This document shows, in pieces, positions 8,610 through 16,290 of a stretch of 64,000 nucleotides of DNA (within the stretch, counting starts at the first letter, position 1; each line of letters opens with the position of its first letter). The notes below the pieces were generated by a model. That model saw only the letters and a list, made by a program, of their open reading frames with translations, was not told the origin of the DNA and did not search any database. Source of the stretch: JAOUEA01 sp963734685 (GTDB lineage Bacteria > Actinomycetota > UBA4738 > HRBIN12); the NCBI GenBank assembly GCA_963734685.1, contig CAVTIC010000007.1, forward strand, positions 930,001-994,000, read 5' to 3'. The position numbers and the translations under genes are program-made.

Positions 8610-10519
8610 GCGCTGACCCTCCCGTCGGACATCAGGCCCGGGGCGGTCACGAGCGGGCGGGCAGCGGGCTCGCTCGCGTGGAGCCGTTCGAAGATCGCGG
8701 CCGCCAGTTCCGGCCCGATGCCCGGGGTCTCGGCGATCTGCTCGGGCTCGGCCCGGCGGAGACGGGCGAGCGAACCGAACCGCTTCATCAGGGCCTTCTT
8801 GCGAGCCGGCCCGACGCCGGGGACCTCGTCGAGCGGCGAGGCGAGGGCGCGCTTCTCGCGCTTCTGCCGATGGTAGGTCACCGCGAACCGGTGCGCCTCG
8901 TCGCGCAGATGCTGCAGGACGAACAACGCCTCCGAGCCGCGCGGGATCAGCAGCGGGTCGGGATGGTCGGGGAAGTACACCTCTTCGAGTCGCTTCGCGA
9001 GCCCGACGTGCGGGATCGACAGACCCAGCTCACCGAGCACCTTGGAGGCCATGCTCAGCTGCCCCCGGCCACCGTCGACGACGACCAGGGCCGGAGGGTA
9101 CGAGAAGCGGCGGCCCGCGGCGGGGCTCTCCGCCCGCTCCTCGAGCAGCCGCATGAACCGGCGGCGGAGCATCTCCTCCATGGATGCGAGATCGTCCTGT
9201 CCGGCGACGCCCTTGATCTGGAACCGGCGGTAGTCCGACCGCTTCGGCAGCCCGTCTTCGAACACGACCATCGAACCGACGGTGTCGGTGGGCCCCAGGT
9301 TGGAGATGTCGTAGCACTCGATGCGGAGCGGTGCCTGCTCGAGGCCGATGCGGTCGGCGAGCTCCGCGAGCGCGCGCGAGCGTGCGCCGAAGTCGGACGC
9401 TCGCCGGAGCTTGTGCCGATGGAACGATTCCGCGGCATTGCGGGTCACGACCTCGTGCAGACGGCGCTTCGCGCCGCGCTCCGGCACGCCGATGTGGACC
9501 TTCGTGCCACGTCGTTCACCGAGCCACGACTCGAGCACGTCGCGGTCGGCGGGCTCGACCGGGACGAGCACCCGTGGCGGCACCTCGTCGCGCTCCATGT
9601 AGAGCTGGCGGACGAACGACGCGACGAGCTCCTCGCGGGAGAGCTCCTCGACCCGGTCGACGACCCAGCCCTTGCGACCGAGCACGCGTCCACCGCGCAC
9701 CATGAACACCTGGAACGCGGCCTCGAGCTCGTCGTCGGCCATACCGATCACGTCGATGCTCTCGGGGCGGTCCAGCACCATCTCCTGCGCCTCGAGCGCG
9801 CGCCTCGCCGCGCCGAGTTGATCGCGGTACCTCGCCGCTTGCTCGTACTCCTGCCGTTCGGCCGCTTCGCGCATCTCGCGGTCGAGGCGCTGCATCACCG
9901 GCTTCGTGTTCCCGCTGAGGAAGTCGGCGAGCGCGTCGACGTCGGCCCGATAGGTCTCCTGCGTGACCCCGCTCACCTCGGGCACGCACGGACCGCTGCA
10001 GCGTCCGATGTCGAAGTAGAGGCATGGTCGCTTCGCGCGGGCACGCTGGTCGAAGAACGCGTTGGAGCACGTTCGCACCGGGAACACCCGAGTCAGCGCG
10101 TCCAGCGTGTCGCGGATCGCCCATGCGTGTCCGTAGGGGCCGAAGTACCGGACCTTCTTCCGCTTCACGCCGCGGAGCACCTGAGCCCGCGGCCACTCCT
10201 CCCCCACGGTCAGCGCGAGGTATGGATAGGACTTGTCGTCGCGGTAGCGGATGTTGAACCGCGGCCGATGACGCTGGATCAGGTTGTACTCCAACATCAG
10301 CGCGTCGACCTCGCCGCCGGCGACGATCCACTCGACACTCTCGGCGGCTTGCACCATCGCCTCGGTTCGGGGGTGCAGAGGTTTGCCCCAGTAGTTCGCG
10401 AGCCGCTTCCGGAGGGACCGCGCCTTGCCGACGTAGACGACGCGCCCGTCACCGTCGCGGAAGAGATAGGCACCCGGGAGATCGGGGATGTCGCCGGCGG
10501 TCGGTCGGGTGAGGGTCAC
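8606..10519 (-). CDS. uvrC: Excinuclease ABC subunit C
   Basis: This is the dual-incision nuclease of nucleotide excision repair. In the 637 residues I see the GIY-YIG nuclease domain (PGAYLFRDGDGRVVYVGKA, residues about 14-32), a Cys-rich segment (CPCLYFDIGRCSGPCV-like, about 160-180), a UVR motif (MREAAERQEYEQAARYRDQ), the RNase H-like second nuclease (ECYDISNLGPTDTVGSMVVF; VVVDGGRGQLS) and tandem helix-hairpin-helix motifs at the C-terminus (VPGVGPARKKALMKRFGS, TPGIGPELAAAIF). The GTG start is preceded at the exact leaderless spacing by TACGAT. It is followed by rapZ with a 4-bp overlap. Confidence 0.97.
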   Translation of the reverse strand: MTLTRPTAGDIPDLPGAYLFRDGDGRVVYVGKARSLRKRLANYWGKPLHPRTEAMVQAAESVEWIVAGGEVDALMLEYNLIQRHRPRFNIRYRDDKSYPYLALTVGEEWPRAQVLRGVKRKKVRYFGPYGHAWAIRDTLDALTRVFPVRTCSNAFFDQRARAKRPCLYFDIGRCSGPCVPEVSGVTQETYRADVDALADFLSGNTKPVMQRLDREMREAAERQEYEQAARYRDQLGAARRALEAQEMVLDRPESIDVIGMADDELEAAFQVFMVRGGRVLGRKGWVVDRVEELSREELVASFVRQLYMERDEVPPRVLVPVEPADRDVLESWLGERRGTKVHIGVPERGAKRRLHEVVTRNAAESFHRHKLRRASDFGARSRALAELADRIGLEQAPLRIECYDISNLGPTDTVGSMVVFEDGLPKRSDYRRFQIKGVAGQDDLASMEEMLRRRFMRLLEERAESPAAGRRFSYPPALVVVDGGRGQLSMASKVLGELGLSIPHVGLAKRLEEVYFPDHPDPLLIPRGSEALFVLQHLRDEAHRFAVTYHRQKREKRALASPLDEVPGVGPARKKALMKRFGSLARLRRAEPEQIAETPGIGPELAAAIFERLHASEPAARPLVTAPGLMSDGRVSA

Positions 10520-10525
10520 CCGGTC

Positions 10526-10531
10526 ATCGTA
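10526..10531 (-). promoter_or_regulatory. -10 element TACGAT placing a leaderless start at uvrC
   Basis: On the minus strand TACGAT is followed by exactly 6 nt and then the uvrC GTG, so the predicted transcription start coincides with the start codon. No ribosome site is present. The pattern recurs at several genes here. Confidence 0.55.
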
Positions 10532-10537
10532 GTCGCG

Positions 10538-10557
10538 TCGCCGGACACCTCCGGCGA
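10538..10557 (-). terminator. 8-bp stem, 4-nt loop hairpin after the cupredoxin lipoprotein
   Basis: Arms at 10538-10545 and 10550-10557 are perfectly complementary around a CACC/GGTG loop. It lies in the 48 bp between the lipoprotein stop and the uvrC start. It probably ends the lipoprotein transcript just before the uvrC promoter. No U-tract is visible. Confidence 0.45.
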
Positions 10558-10567
10558 ACGCATGGCC

Positions 10568-12235
10568 TCACTTCACCTCGATCGCCACGAGGTTGCCCGT
10601 CATGGTCGGGTGCACATCACAGATGTAGAAGTACTCGCCCGCGTCCAACGGATCGACGTCCAGGGTCTCCTGCACCACACCGGGCTGCACCTCGGTCGCG
10701 CCGATCTGGTCGCCCCCTTCTTCGGTCAACAGGTCGAAGTTGTGCGGGATACCCGCGTCCTGGTTGTCGATGTTCACCGTGAACGCCTCACCGGCGGGCG
10801 CCACGAGACAGGTCGTGTCCCACGCGATGCCGCTCGCCACGATGTCGAGCAGGATCTCGCCGTCGGCGCCGCACTCACCGCCACCGTCGACGGGAGGCGC
10901 GGGGATGTCGCCGGGATCGATCGTCGGGCTGGGCGCCGCGACGGCGAGCTCCGCGAGGTCGCCCTGCACGCCGAAGCGGAGGTTCTCGCCGTCCGGGTCG
11001 AACCAGGCAACGAAGACGTTGGCGCCGTCCGGCGAGACCCCGACCGAAGGGGAACGGCCGCCGGTGGTATCGAGCGTCTCGAGCGGGGTGAAGGTGGTCC
11101 CGTCGTCGGAGGTCGCGAGTACGACGCCGTCGGGCCCCTCCCAGGCGGCGACCAGGCCGCCCTCGTCGTCGACCGCGACCCCGGTCATCGGCGCCAGGTT
11201 CCCGTTGCCGGCATCGTCGAGCGGCGGCGCATCGGCGATCTTCGCGACCGACCACGAGGCACCGTCCTGGCGAGCGAGGTGCACGCCACCTTCGCCGTCG
11301 TAGAAGGTCAGCAGCGCGTTGCCGTCGGCGTCGACCGCCAAGTCGAGGCCTTCGCCCGACACGTCGCCGATCACCTCGGCGGGCGTCCACTCCGCACCCT
11401 CGAGCGTCGAGACCATGACTGCCCTCGCGTCGGTGTCGACCCACGCGACCGCGGGCCCGGCGGCGGTCACGCCGATCTGCGTCGGGAGCGGCTGTGGGCA
11501 CCCGGCGCACTGTGGGATCGACGCCACCGTCTGGGTGTCCCACCCGTCGTCGGTGCCGACCGCGACCCGCACCTCCTGTTCGCCCGCGTTCACCGTGTAG
11601 GCGACCCAGGGAACACCATCGGCATCGACCGCGACCGACGGCCGACCGATGGGCCCCGCATGGCGCAGGCCGGAGCCGTAGTCGTACACGCGCTCGACGC
11701 TGGACGTGTCGGTGCTGCTGGCGTAGTAGACGCCGTCCGTCCCGGTCCAGACCACGTGCCTCGCGCCCGCCTCGTCGATCGCGATGTCGGTACCGTTCGT
11801 GTTCTCCGCCGTGGCTCCGATCAACGACCGCTCGAACGCCGGCCCGTAAGGGATGTAGACGCCGGTGGGTGTCTCGCGCACCTGCGCGACCGCTCCCCTC
11901 GTCCAGACCCCGTCGGCGGACAGGCTCGCGACTCCCACGGCCGCGCCGTCCTTGGGCTCCTCGTCGTCGGTCGTGATGTACGGCGCCCCGAGCGGGCGGC
12001 CCACGGGGATCTCGCCCTCCTTGAGCACCGCCGGGAAGATGAAGTACGAGGTGTACGGGACACCCTCGGCGTCGACGGCGATCGCGTTCCCGAGGCCCGC
12101 GTCGTCGAGGAACTCCGTCACGAACGGCACGAACCGCGCACCCTCGCCGGCGACGACCTCACCCTCGGGGATCGATCCGCACGCGGCCGTCACGAGCGCT
12201 GCGGCGCACACGGAGATCAGCAGTCGCTTCGACAC
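10568..12235 (-). CDS. Lipoprotein with propeller-like repeats and C-terminal cupredoxin domain
   Basis: This is an exported, probably lipid-anchored 555-residue protein with a signal peptide and lipobox (LVTAACGS). From about residue 40 to 430 there are repeats of the kind seen in beta-propellers and sialidase-like folds (phrases such as PSVAVDADGVPWVAYT, LDLAVDADGNALLTFYD, PSVGVSPDGANVFVAWFDPDG). The last 100 residues look like a cupredoxin, with candidate type-1 copper ligands His in IPHNFDLL and Cys/His/Met in ICDVHPTM. The function is unknown. Electron transfer or copper binding at the cell surface is an inference from the C-terminal domain. The GTG start has TAGTAT 10 nt upstream and no clear ribosome site. 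It is flanked by uvrC and uvrA on the same strand but has no link in function that I can see. Confidence 0.75.
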   Translation of the reverse strand: MSKRLLISVCAAALVTAACGSIPEGEVVAGEGARFVPFVTEFLDDAGLGNAIAVDAEGVPYTSYFIFPAVLKEGEIPVGRPLGAPYITTDDEEPKDGAAVGVASLSADGVWTRGAVAQVRETPTGVYIPYGPAFERSLIGATAENTNGTDIAIDEAGARHVVWTGTDGVYYASSTDTSSVERVYDYGSGLRHAGPIGRPSVAVDADGVPWVAYTVNAGEQEVRVAVGTDDGWDTQTVASIPQCAGCPQPLPTQIGVTAAGPAVAWVDTDARAVMVSTLEGAEWTPAEVIGDVSGEGLDLAVDADGNALLTFYDGEGGVHLARQDGASWSVAKIADAPPLDDAGNGNLAPMTGVAVDDEGGLVAAWEGPDGVVLATSDDGTTFTPLETLDTTGGRSPSVGVSPDGANVFVAWFDPDGENLRFGVQGDLAELAVAAPSPTIDPGDIPAPPVDGGGECGADGEILLDIVASGIAWDTTCLVAPAGEAFTVNIDNQDAGIPHNFDLLTEEGGDQIGATEVQPGVVQETLDVDPLDAGEYFYICDVHPTMTGNLVAIEVK

Positions 12236-12245
12236 GTCGGCGGGG

Positions 12246-12251
12246 ATACTA
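12246..12251 (-). promoter_or_regulatory. -10 element TAGTAT for the cupredoxin lipoprotein
   Basis: TAGTAT ends 10 nt before the GTG at 12235 on the minus strand, predicting a leader of about 4 nt. Confidence 0.4.
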
Positions 12252-12289
12252 GCAAGCCTCGGGACGCCTGCTGCGAACCGCGAGGAGCG

Positions 12290-15160
12290 CTACGGCATCG
12301 ACCGCTCGGCCGGCCGCAGCGGCAGCTGCGGACGTTCCAACACCTCGGCCAGGAACCGCCCCGTATGCGAGTCGGGGTCGGCGGCGATCGCCTCCGGAGC
12401 GCCGACCGAGACGATCGAGCCGCCCTGATCGCCGCCTTCGGGGCCCAGGTCGATCAGCCAGTCGGCGGTCTTGACGACGTCGAGGTTGTGCTCGATCACC
12501 AGCACCGTGTTGCCGGTGGCCACGAGCCGCTGCAGCACCGCGAGGAGCTTGCGGACGTCTTCGAAGTGCAGGCCGGTGGTCGGCTCGTCGAGCACGTACA
12601 GCGTGCTGCCGGTGGCCCGCTTGTGCAGTTCGGAGCTGAGCTTGATGCGCTGGGCCTCGCCACCGGAGAGCGTGGGTGCCGGCTGGCCGAGCTTCACGTA
12701 CCCCAACCCGACGTCGGACAGCGTCTGCATGTGTCGCTTGATCGGTGGGATGTGCTGGAAGAACTCGAGCGCCTCGCCCACGCTCATCTCCAACACGTCG
12801 GCGATCGACCGGCCCTTGTACTTCACCTCGAGCGTCTCGCGGTTGTACCGCCGGCCCTTGCACACCTCGCACGTGACGTAGACGTCGGGCAGGAAGTGCA
12901 TCTCGATCTTGATCTGCCCGTCGCCGGCGCAGTGCTCGCACCGCCCGCCACGCACGTTGAAGGAGAACCGGCCAGGCTGGTAGCCGCGGAGCTTCGCCTC
13001 GGGCACCTGTGCGTACAGCTTCCGCACGTGATCGAAGACACCGGTGTATGTGGCGGGGTTCGACCGCGGGGTGCGCCCGATCGGCGACTGGTCGATGTCG
13101 ACGATCTTGTCGACCTGCTCCCACCCCACGAGCCTCTTGTGCTTCCCGGGTTGCAGCCGGGAGCGGTACACCTTCTGCATCAGGGCTCGCAGCAGCACAT
13201 CCTGCACCAGGGTCGACTTGCCCGAGCCACTGACCCCGGTGACACAGACGAACAGGCCGAGTGGGACGTCGACGGTCACGTTCTTCAGGTTGTGCTCCCT
13301 CACCCCCTCCAGACGCAGCCGAGCCTCACCCGGCTGACGCCGCACCTCCGGGGTGGCGATCTGTCGCCGACCAGCGAGGAACGCCCCTGTGAGCGACTCG
13401 TCACACTCGAGCAGTCCTTTCAGGTCTCCCGAGTACACGATCTCGCCTCCACGCTCGCCGGCGAACGGACCGATGTCGACGATGTGATCGGCCTCGAGGA
13501 TCGTGGCCTCGTCGTGCTCGACCACGACGAGGGTGTTCCCGAGGTCGCGCAAGCGCACGAGGGTGTCGATCAACCGCTTGTTGTCGCGTTGGTGGAGTCC
13601 GATCGAGGGTTCGTCGAGGATGTAGAGCACGCCGACGAGGCCCGATCCGATCTGCGTGGCGAGGCGGATACGCTGGGCTTCGCCACCCGCGAGCGTGCCG
13701 GCCGGACGGGAGAGCGAGAGGTAGTCGAGCCCCACGTCGACGAGGAACCGAAGCCGCTCGCGGATCTCCTTGAGCAGGCGCTCGGCGATCATGAGCTCGC
13801 GCTCGCTGAGATCGATCGACTCGACGAACGTCAGGGTATCGCGGATCGAGCGGTCGGTGAGCTCGGCGATGTTCAGCCCTGCGACCGTGACCGCGAGGGT
13901 CTCGGGACGCAGGCGCGCGCCCTTGCACGCCCGGCATGGGATCTCGCGCATGAACTGCTCGAGCTTCTCGCGCTGCGACTCGGAGTCGGTCTCTCGGTGG
14001 CGACGCTCGACGTTCGTGACGACGCCTTCGTAGCTGGTCCAGTAGGAGCGCTGCCGCCCGTACCGATTCTTGTAGCGCACGTGGACCTGCTCGTCGCTGC
14101 CGTACAGCAGCACGTCGCGCTGTCGCTTCGGCAGCCGCCGGAACGGCGTCTCCAGGTCGATGCCGTGGGCGTCGGCGACAGCCTCGAGCACGCGGTTCCA
14201 GTACTCGAGGGTCGCGCTCGCCCAGGGCGCCAACGCCCCATCGCGCACCGAGAGGTCGGTGTCGGGCACGACCAGCTCGGGGTCGACCTCGAGGCGGGTG
14301 CCGAGGCCGTCACAGGTCGGGCACGCCCCGTACGGCGAGTTGAACGAGAAGTTGCGCGGCGCCATCTCGTCGAACGAGAGGCCGCAGTGCGTGCAGGCGA
14401 GCGACTGGGAGAAGTTCTGCAGCTCCTCTCCCTCGTCGTGGGTCTGAACAGCGATCGACGCGATGCCCTCGGCGAGCTCGAGGGCGGTCTCGATCGAGTC
14501 GGCCACCCGCCGTCGGATGTCGGGCTTGGCCACGAGCCGATCCACGACGACCTCGATCGTGTGCTTGTAGGTCTTCGCCAGGCGGATCGGCTCGGAGAGC
14601 TCGCGGACTTCACCGTCGATGCGCGCGCGTGGGAAGCCCTTGCGCGCGAGTTCGTCGAGGAGCTTGCCGTACTCCCCCTTCCGACCCCGGACGACCGGTG
14701 CGAGCACTTGGAACCGGGTGCCCTCGGGCAGCTCCATCACCTGGTCGACGATCTGGTCCGGCGTCTGGCGCCCGATCGGGCGGCCGCAGTTGAAGCAGTG
14801 CGGGTGCCCGACGCGCGCGTACAGGACGCGCAGGTAGTCGTAGATCTCGGTGATAGTGCCGACCGTGGAGCGAGGGTTGCGTGACGTGGACTTCTGGTCG
14901 ATCGAGATCGCCGGGGAGAGGCCCTCGATGAAGTCGACGTCGGGCTTTTCCATCTGTCCCAGGAACTGCCGTGCGTAGGCCGACAACGACTCCACGTACC
15001 GGCGCTGTCCCTCGGCGTAGATCGTGTCGAAGGCGAGCGACGACTTGCCGGAGCCGGACAGCCCGGTGAACACGATCAAGCGGTCACGGGGGAGCTCGAG
15101 CGTGACGTTCTTGAGGTTGTGCTCACGGGCGCCGTGGATCACGAGGAGGTCGGTGCCCAT
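12290..15160 (-). CDS. uvrA: Excinuclease ABC subunit A
   Basis: This is the damage-recognition ATPase of nucleotide excision repair. The 956 residues comprise two ABC ATPase modules (FTGLSGSGKSSLAFDT near the N-terminus; VTGVSGSGKSTLVQDV in the second half), ABC signatures LAGGEAQRIRLA and LSGGEAQRIKLS, Walker B regions (LYILDEPSIGLH, LYVLDEPTTGLH) and zinc modules (CFNCGRPI; CTHCGLSF...CPTCDGLG; CEHCAGDG...CEVCKGRRYN). I take the ATG at 15160, which begins MGTDLLVIHGAREHNLKN like homologues. A GTG at 15193 would add 11 residues. TACACT lies 10 nt upstream of the ATG and there is no ribosome site, suggesting a near-leaderless mRNA. Confidence 0.97.
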   Translation of the reverse strand: MGTDLLVIHGAREHNLKNVTLELPRDRLIVFTGLSGSGKSSLAFDTIYAEGQRRYVESLSAYARQFLGQMEKPDVDFIEGLSPAISIDQKSTSRNPRSTVGTITEIYDYLRVLYARVGHPHCFNCGRPIGRQTPDQIVDQVMELPEGTRFQVLAPVVRGRKGEYGKLLDELARKGFPRARIDGEVRELSEPIRLAKTYKHTIEVVVDRLVAKPDIRRRVADSIETALELAEGIASIAVQTHDEGEELQNFSQSLACTHCGLSFDEMAPRNFSFNSPYGACPTCDGLGTRLEVDPELVVPDTDLSVRDGALAPWASATLEYWNRVLEAVADAHGIDLETPFRRLPKRQRDVLLYGSDEQVHVRYKNRYGRQRSYWTSYEGVVTNVERRHRETDSESQREKLEQFMREIPCRACKGARLRPETLAVTVAGLNIAELTDRSIRDTLTFVESIDLSERELMIAERLLKEIRERLRFLVDVGLDYLSLSRPAGTLAGGEAQRIRLATQIGSGLVGVLYILDEPSIGLHQRDNKRLIDTLVRLRDLGNTLVVVEHDEATILEADHIVDIGPFAGERGGEIVYSGDLKGLLECDESLTGAFLAGRRQIATPEVRRQPGEARLRLEGVREHNLKNVTVDVPLGLFVCVTGVSGSGKSTLVQDVLLRALMQKVYRSRLQPGKHKRLVGWEQVDKIVDIDQSPIGRTPRSNPATYTGVFDHVRKLYAQVPEAKLRGYQPGRFSFNVRGGRCEHCAGDGQIKIEMHFLPDVYVTCEVCKGRRYNRETLEVKYKGRSIADVLEMSVGEALEFFQHIPPIKRHMQTLSDVGLGYVKLGQPAPTLSGGEAQRIKLSSELHKRATGSTLYVLDEPTTGLHFEDVRKLLAVLQRLVATGNTVLVIEHNLDVVKTADWLIDLGPEGGDQGGSIVSVGAPEAIAADPDSHTGRFLAEVLERPQLPLRPAERSMP

Positions 15161-15170
15161 ACGGTGAGTC

Positions 15171-15176
15171 AGTGTA
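15171..15176 (-). promoter_or_regulatory. -10 element TACACT for uvrA
   Basis: Minus-strand TACACT ends 10 nt before the chosen uvrA ATG and predicts a leader of about 4 nt. It supports the 15160 start over 15193. Confidence 0.45.
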
Positions 15177-15228
15177 GTGGCGCACGGCGACACCCTCGGG
15201 GGAGCGTCGTAGCGTGTCCTGGATCATC

Positions 15229-15255
15229 GCCGGGATCGCCCAAGCCGGGATCGCC
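15229..15255 (+). repeat. 12-bp direct repeat in the mgtE leader
   Basis: GCCGGGATCGCC occurs at 15229-15240 and again at 15244-15255, 3 bp apart, 16 bp before the mgtE-like start codon. It may be an operator or chance. No known Mg-sensing leader fold was recognised. Confidence 0.35.
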
Positions 15256-15270
15256 GAAGGAGGATGCACG

Positions 15271-16248
15271 ATGTCGACATTGACGAGGGCCGGCGTCGCG
15301 CGCGCCAGGACGATCGGAGCGCTGGCAGAGCGAGACGTGCCGGTCGCCTCGATCGATGCGTCGATCGGCGAGATCCGCGCCGGGCTGCGCGGGTCGCCGC
15401 CTCACCGGGCGCCCGCCGTGGCGGTCCTGCGGGACGGGCGTATGGCGGGACTCCTCGCGATCGAGGCGCTGCTATCGGCCCCCGACGAGTCCATCGCCTC
15501 TGCCTTGATGGACCCAGACCCGCCGCGCGCCCGGCCCGAGACCGACCCCGAGGTGGCGGCCTGGCAGGTCGTGAACGGTCTCGCGCACACCGTGGCCGTC
15601 GAGGACGCGGACGGGCGTTTCCTCGGTTTGGTTCCCCCCCATGCGCTCCTGGCGGTGCTCGCCGCTGAGCACGAAGAGGACCTGTCGCGCCTGGGTGGCT
15701 CGCTGCACGACACGTCGGAGGCCCGCATCTCCAGCCGCGAGTCGATCGGACGGCGGCTGCGCCATCGGCTCCCGTGGCTGATCATCGGGCTCGCCGGCGC
15801 CGCGGCCTCAGCCGTGCTCGTCCGGAGCTACGAGGCGGACCTCGCGCGTGCCGCGGTGCTCGCGGTCTTCCTCCCCGGGATCGTGTACATGGCCGATGCC
15901 GTCGGCACCCAGACCGAGACGCTCATCATCCGTGGCCTCTCGGTCGGAGTGTCCATCCGCGAGGTCGTGCGTCGGGAGTCCGCGACCGGACTGTTGATCG
16001 GGCTCACCCTGGCGGCGCTGACTTTCCCGTTCGTGCTGTGGTGGCGTGGGGACCCCGACGTGGCGATCGCGGTCGCTCTATCGTTGCTCGCGGCGTGCGG
16101 TGTCGCCAGCGTGGTCGCCATGGCCCTGCCGGCGCTATTCCGCAGGGCGGGGGTCGACCCCGCCTTCGGGAGCGGCCCCCTGGCGACGGTGATCCAGGAT
16201 CTGCTCTCGATCCTGCTCTACCTCTGGATCGCGACGGCGATCGTCTGA
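15271..16248 (+). CDS. MgtE-type divalent cation transporter, short form with CBS region
   Basis: This is a magnesium (possibly cobalt) channel/transporter of the MgtE family in the inner membrane. The ATG at 15271 follows AAGGAGG by 8 nt and gives 325 residues. About residues 20-135 form a CBS-like regulatory region (VPVASIDASIGEIRAGL; HTVAVEDADGRFLGLVP). From about 165 on there are five hydrophobic helices with the family motifs DAVGTQTETLIIRGL and DPAFGSGPLATVIQDL. The N-terminal superhelical MgtE_N domain of full-length members (about 450 residues) is absent, and there is no room for it because uvrA diverges directly upstream. Magnesium as substrate is inferred from the family. Confidence 0.85.
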   Translation: MSTLTRAGVARARTIGALAERDVPVASIDASIGEIRAGLRGSPPHRAPAVAVLRDGRMAGLLAIEALLSAPDESIASALMDPDPPRARPETDPEVAAWQVVNGLAHTVAVEDADGRFLGLVPPHALLAVLAAEHEEDLSRLGGSLHDTSEARISSRESIGRRLRHRLPWLIIGLAGAAASAVLVRSYEADLARAAVLAVFLPGIVYMADAVGTQTETLIIRGLSVGVSIREVVRRESATGLLIGLTLAALTFPFVLWWRGDPDVAIAVALSLLAACGVASVVAMALPALFRRAGVDPAFGSGPLATVIQDLLSILLYLWIATAIV

Positions 16249-16278
16249 GGTCCCGGAACGCGGGGTGATCGGACCACC

Positions 16279-16284
16279 TATCCT
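16279..16284 (+). promoter_or_regulatory. -10 element TATCCT, leaderless start of the S9 peptidase
   Basis: TATCCT is followed by exactly 6 nt and the ATG at 16291. The predicted transcript begins at the start codon. Confidence 0.5.
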
Positions 16285-16290
16285 CCCCCG

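Noticed and set aside
8678..14884. A 2068-codon open frame on the plus strand
   Set aside because: It is antisense to uvrC, the cupredoxin lipoprotein and uvrA, which have clear family motifs. Long antisense frames are expected at this GC content, and its translation is rich in Arg, Asp and Val without domains.
15161..15193. Longer uvrA start (GTG at 15193)
   Set aside because: It would lie upstream of the TACACT -10 element and adds residues not seen in UvrA.
15161..15270. A magnesium riboswitch upstream of the MgtE-like gene
   Set aside because: The leader is too short and shows no M-box-like conserved stems; only a short direct repeat is present.
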